A model generated the notes under the pieces. It was not told the origin of the DNA and did no database searches. It saw nothing but the letters and a program-made list of their open reading frames with translations. Made by a program: the position numbers and the translations under genes. Below, one piece after another: positions 5,035-6,154 of a DNA stretch of 6,154 bases (the stretch's first letter is position 1; every line of letters begins with the position of its first letter). Source of the stretch: Desulfobacterales bacterium (GTDB taxonomy: Bacteria; Desulfobacterota; Desulfobacteria; Desulfobacterales; ETH-SRB1); the NCBI GenBank assembly GCA_030017395.1, contig JASEIZ010000130.1, positions 1 to 6,154 on the forward strand, written 5' to 3'.

Positions 5035-6154
5035 TTATTTAACTTTAGGCAGACCGTTTTGATTCCATCCTCTAAGATTATAGTAATCCTTCAACATGGT
5101 CTTGAGCTCATCTTCAGTTATGCTGGTTTTGGTTTTATGAAACTTTTTGTATAAACGCCTGGGAAGATTGTCATCCTCCGGTTTCAGGCCTTCACGAATA
5201 TTAAAACAACGGATCATATCCGTTATTTCTGCAGCTCTTTTCTGAAGAGACTCTTTGCTTTCTTTTAAGCCGGTTGTAATTTGAATGAGTTGGCTCAACC
5301 CTTCCCATGAACACTGGTCTTTGTAAAATCGGCACAGTATCAGGACGTCCATGATGGTCAGACGATCCTCGAAATCAACAAAGAGCTTTGCTTTGTCTTT
5401 AATAACATCAGGATCGATCAGGCCGGTTAATTCCGGGTTGTGGAAGTTTGCTCTTAAATGGCATGCTCCTCTTTCAGACACCGCAAAACCAAGCCCGCTT
5501 CCCTTAAGGCTTCTTGGATCATATCCCGGCAGCTCGAGTCCCTTAACATGAACTGCAAAATCCTCCAGGTTCCATTCTTTTGCGGCATATCTAATCCCCC
5601 TTGCAAGAATATCCCCAACCCCCTCTCTTTTTGCAATCATTTTAAGCAAACCGGCGATGCCATCCACATCACCATAATCTATATGAAATTCTATCCTTTT
5701 CTTTCTTGCAGCTTCGATTGTAAATCCGCAAAGATTGCCGGCTGTTATTGTGTCCATACCAAGCCTGTCGCAGATATCGTTTAAATAAGCGATTTCCTCG
5801 ATGCTGTCAATCAGGCAAATGCCGCCAAAAGCATAGATAGTCTCGTATTCAGGTCCTTCGATCTTAAGCCCTGCATGGCGGCCGCTGACAATTGTGGTCA
5901 TTCTTCCGCATGAAATAAAACATTTGGGGCAGGCATGAGGTTTAACGCTGCAGCGCTCATGCAGCGCCTGTGAGCTGATATTTTCCCATCCGTTAAAAAA
6001 TCCATGTGCCCAGTATCTTGTTGGAAATGTTCCAGCTAAATTAGCGGTCCTGACCATGTTTGGAGTTCCCCAGGATTTGAAAGCCAGAACCGATGGATTA
6101 TCCCTTGATTTTTCCGCAACCTGCTTTGAAAAGGTTTTGATATTCTCTTTATCA
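5035..6154 (-). CDS. Aldehyde:ferredoxin oxidoreductase, C-terminal ~372 residues (5' end beyond window)
   Basis: The frame is open through the right edge, so the visible protein begins in mid-gene (DKENIKTFSKQV...) rather than at the internal Met at 6057; about 230 N-terminal residues of a ~600-aa enzyme are missing. Family hallmarks, numbered in the visible fragment: the GTPNMVRTANLAGTFPTRYW segment, the 4Fe-4S ligands in CPKCFISC (Cys75, Cys78, Cys82) with a probable fourth at Cys274 (LILCRF), EGPEYET at 99-105 carrying the expected catalytic-region Glu, GVGDILARG, LPGYDPRSLKG and ERGACHLR (His232). These enzymes hold a tungsten (or molybdenum) bis-pterin cofactor and oxidise aldehydes to acids with ferredoxin as acceptor in the cytoplasm of anaerobes. 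Substrate class cannot be assigned from this half. The gene lies 6 bp upstream of the MBL-fold hydrolase on the same strand. Confidence 0.93.
   Translation of the reverse strand, partial: DKENIKTFSKQVAEKSRDNPSVLAFKSWGTPNMVRTANLAGTFPTRYWAHGFFNGWENISSQALHERCSVKPHACPKCFISCGRMTTIVSGRHAGLKIEGPEYETIYAFGGICLIDSIEEIAYLNDICDRLGMDTITAGNLCGFTIEAARKKRIEFHIDYGDVDGIAGLLKMIAKREGVGDILARGIRYAAKEWNLEDFAVHVKGLELPGYDPRSLKGSGLGFAVSERGACHLRANFHNPELTGLIDPDVIKDKAKLFVDFEDRLTIMDVLILCRFYKDQCSWEGLSQLIQITTGLKESKESLQKRAAEITDMIRCFNIREGLKPEDDNLPRRLYKKFHKTKTSITEDELKTMLKDYYNLRGWNQNGLPKVK

Noticed and set aside
5458..5784. Plus-strand 108-aa open frame
   Set aside because: Lies wholly antisense to the highly conserved aldehyde:ferredoxin oxidoreductase coding sequence.

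Overview
This 6.15-kb window most resembles an anaerobic bacterium of the Desulfobacterota (sulfate-reducer or syntroph-like). That is an inference from a tungsten-type aldehyde:ferredoxin oxidoreductase, a YkgJ-type cysteine-cluster protein, AT-rich intergenic DNA and dispersed small palindromic repeats. No rRNA or other phylogenetic marker is present to confirm it.

Layout from left to right. Positions 1-931 (minus strand) hold the start of an apparent BREX phage-defence operon: a BrxA-like (DUF1819) gene followed, with a 23-bp overlap, by the first 56 codons of a BrxB-domain (DUF1788-like) gene that runs off the left edge. Positions 1006-2012 (minus) hold a two-gene toxin-antitoxin module: a Panacea/SocA-like (DUF4065) antitoxin, then a PemK/MazF-like toxin candidate that starts at a TTG codon overlapping the antitoxin stop. 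This module has a good promoter (2046-2074) and a rho-independent terminator (974-1007), which ends only 42 bp before brxA. Positions 2211-3218 (minus) encode a 335-aa protein with a C-terminal J domain (HPD motif) and an uncharacterised N-terminal region. These genes all point the same way and look like the edge of a defence island.

Positions 3219-3488 form a divergent intergenic region occupied by a ~130-bp inverted-repeat element. Then comes a YkgJ-family gene on the plus strand (3489-4181). It converges on a minus-strand pair at 4300-6154: a partial aldehyde:ferredoxin oxidoreductase (N-terminus beyond the right edge) and, 6 bp downstream of it, an MBL-fold hydrolase. A 135-bp MITE-like element (4168-4302) lies exactly between the convergent genes. 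Its terminal inverted repeats contain the stop codons of both, and its two nested hairpins differ only by compensatory base changes.

Functionally there are two unrelated neighbourhoods: a defence cluster on the left (J-domain protein, toxin-antitoxin pair, BREX start) and a metabolic cluster on the right (AOR plus MBL hydrolase, probably one operon). The two most notable points are the toxin-antitoxin module placed immediately before the BREX operon and the repeat element that ends two genes at once. The rest of the presumed BREX operon (brxC, pglX, pglZ and others) would lie beyond the left edge and cannot be judged here.
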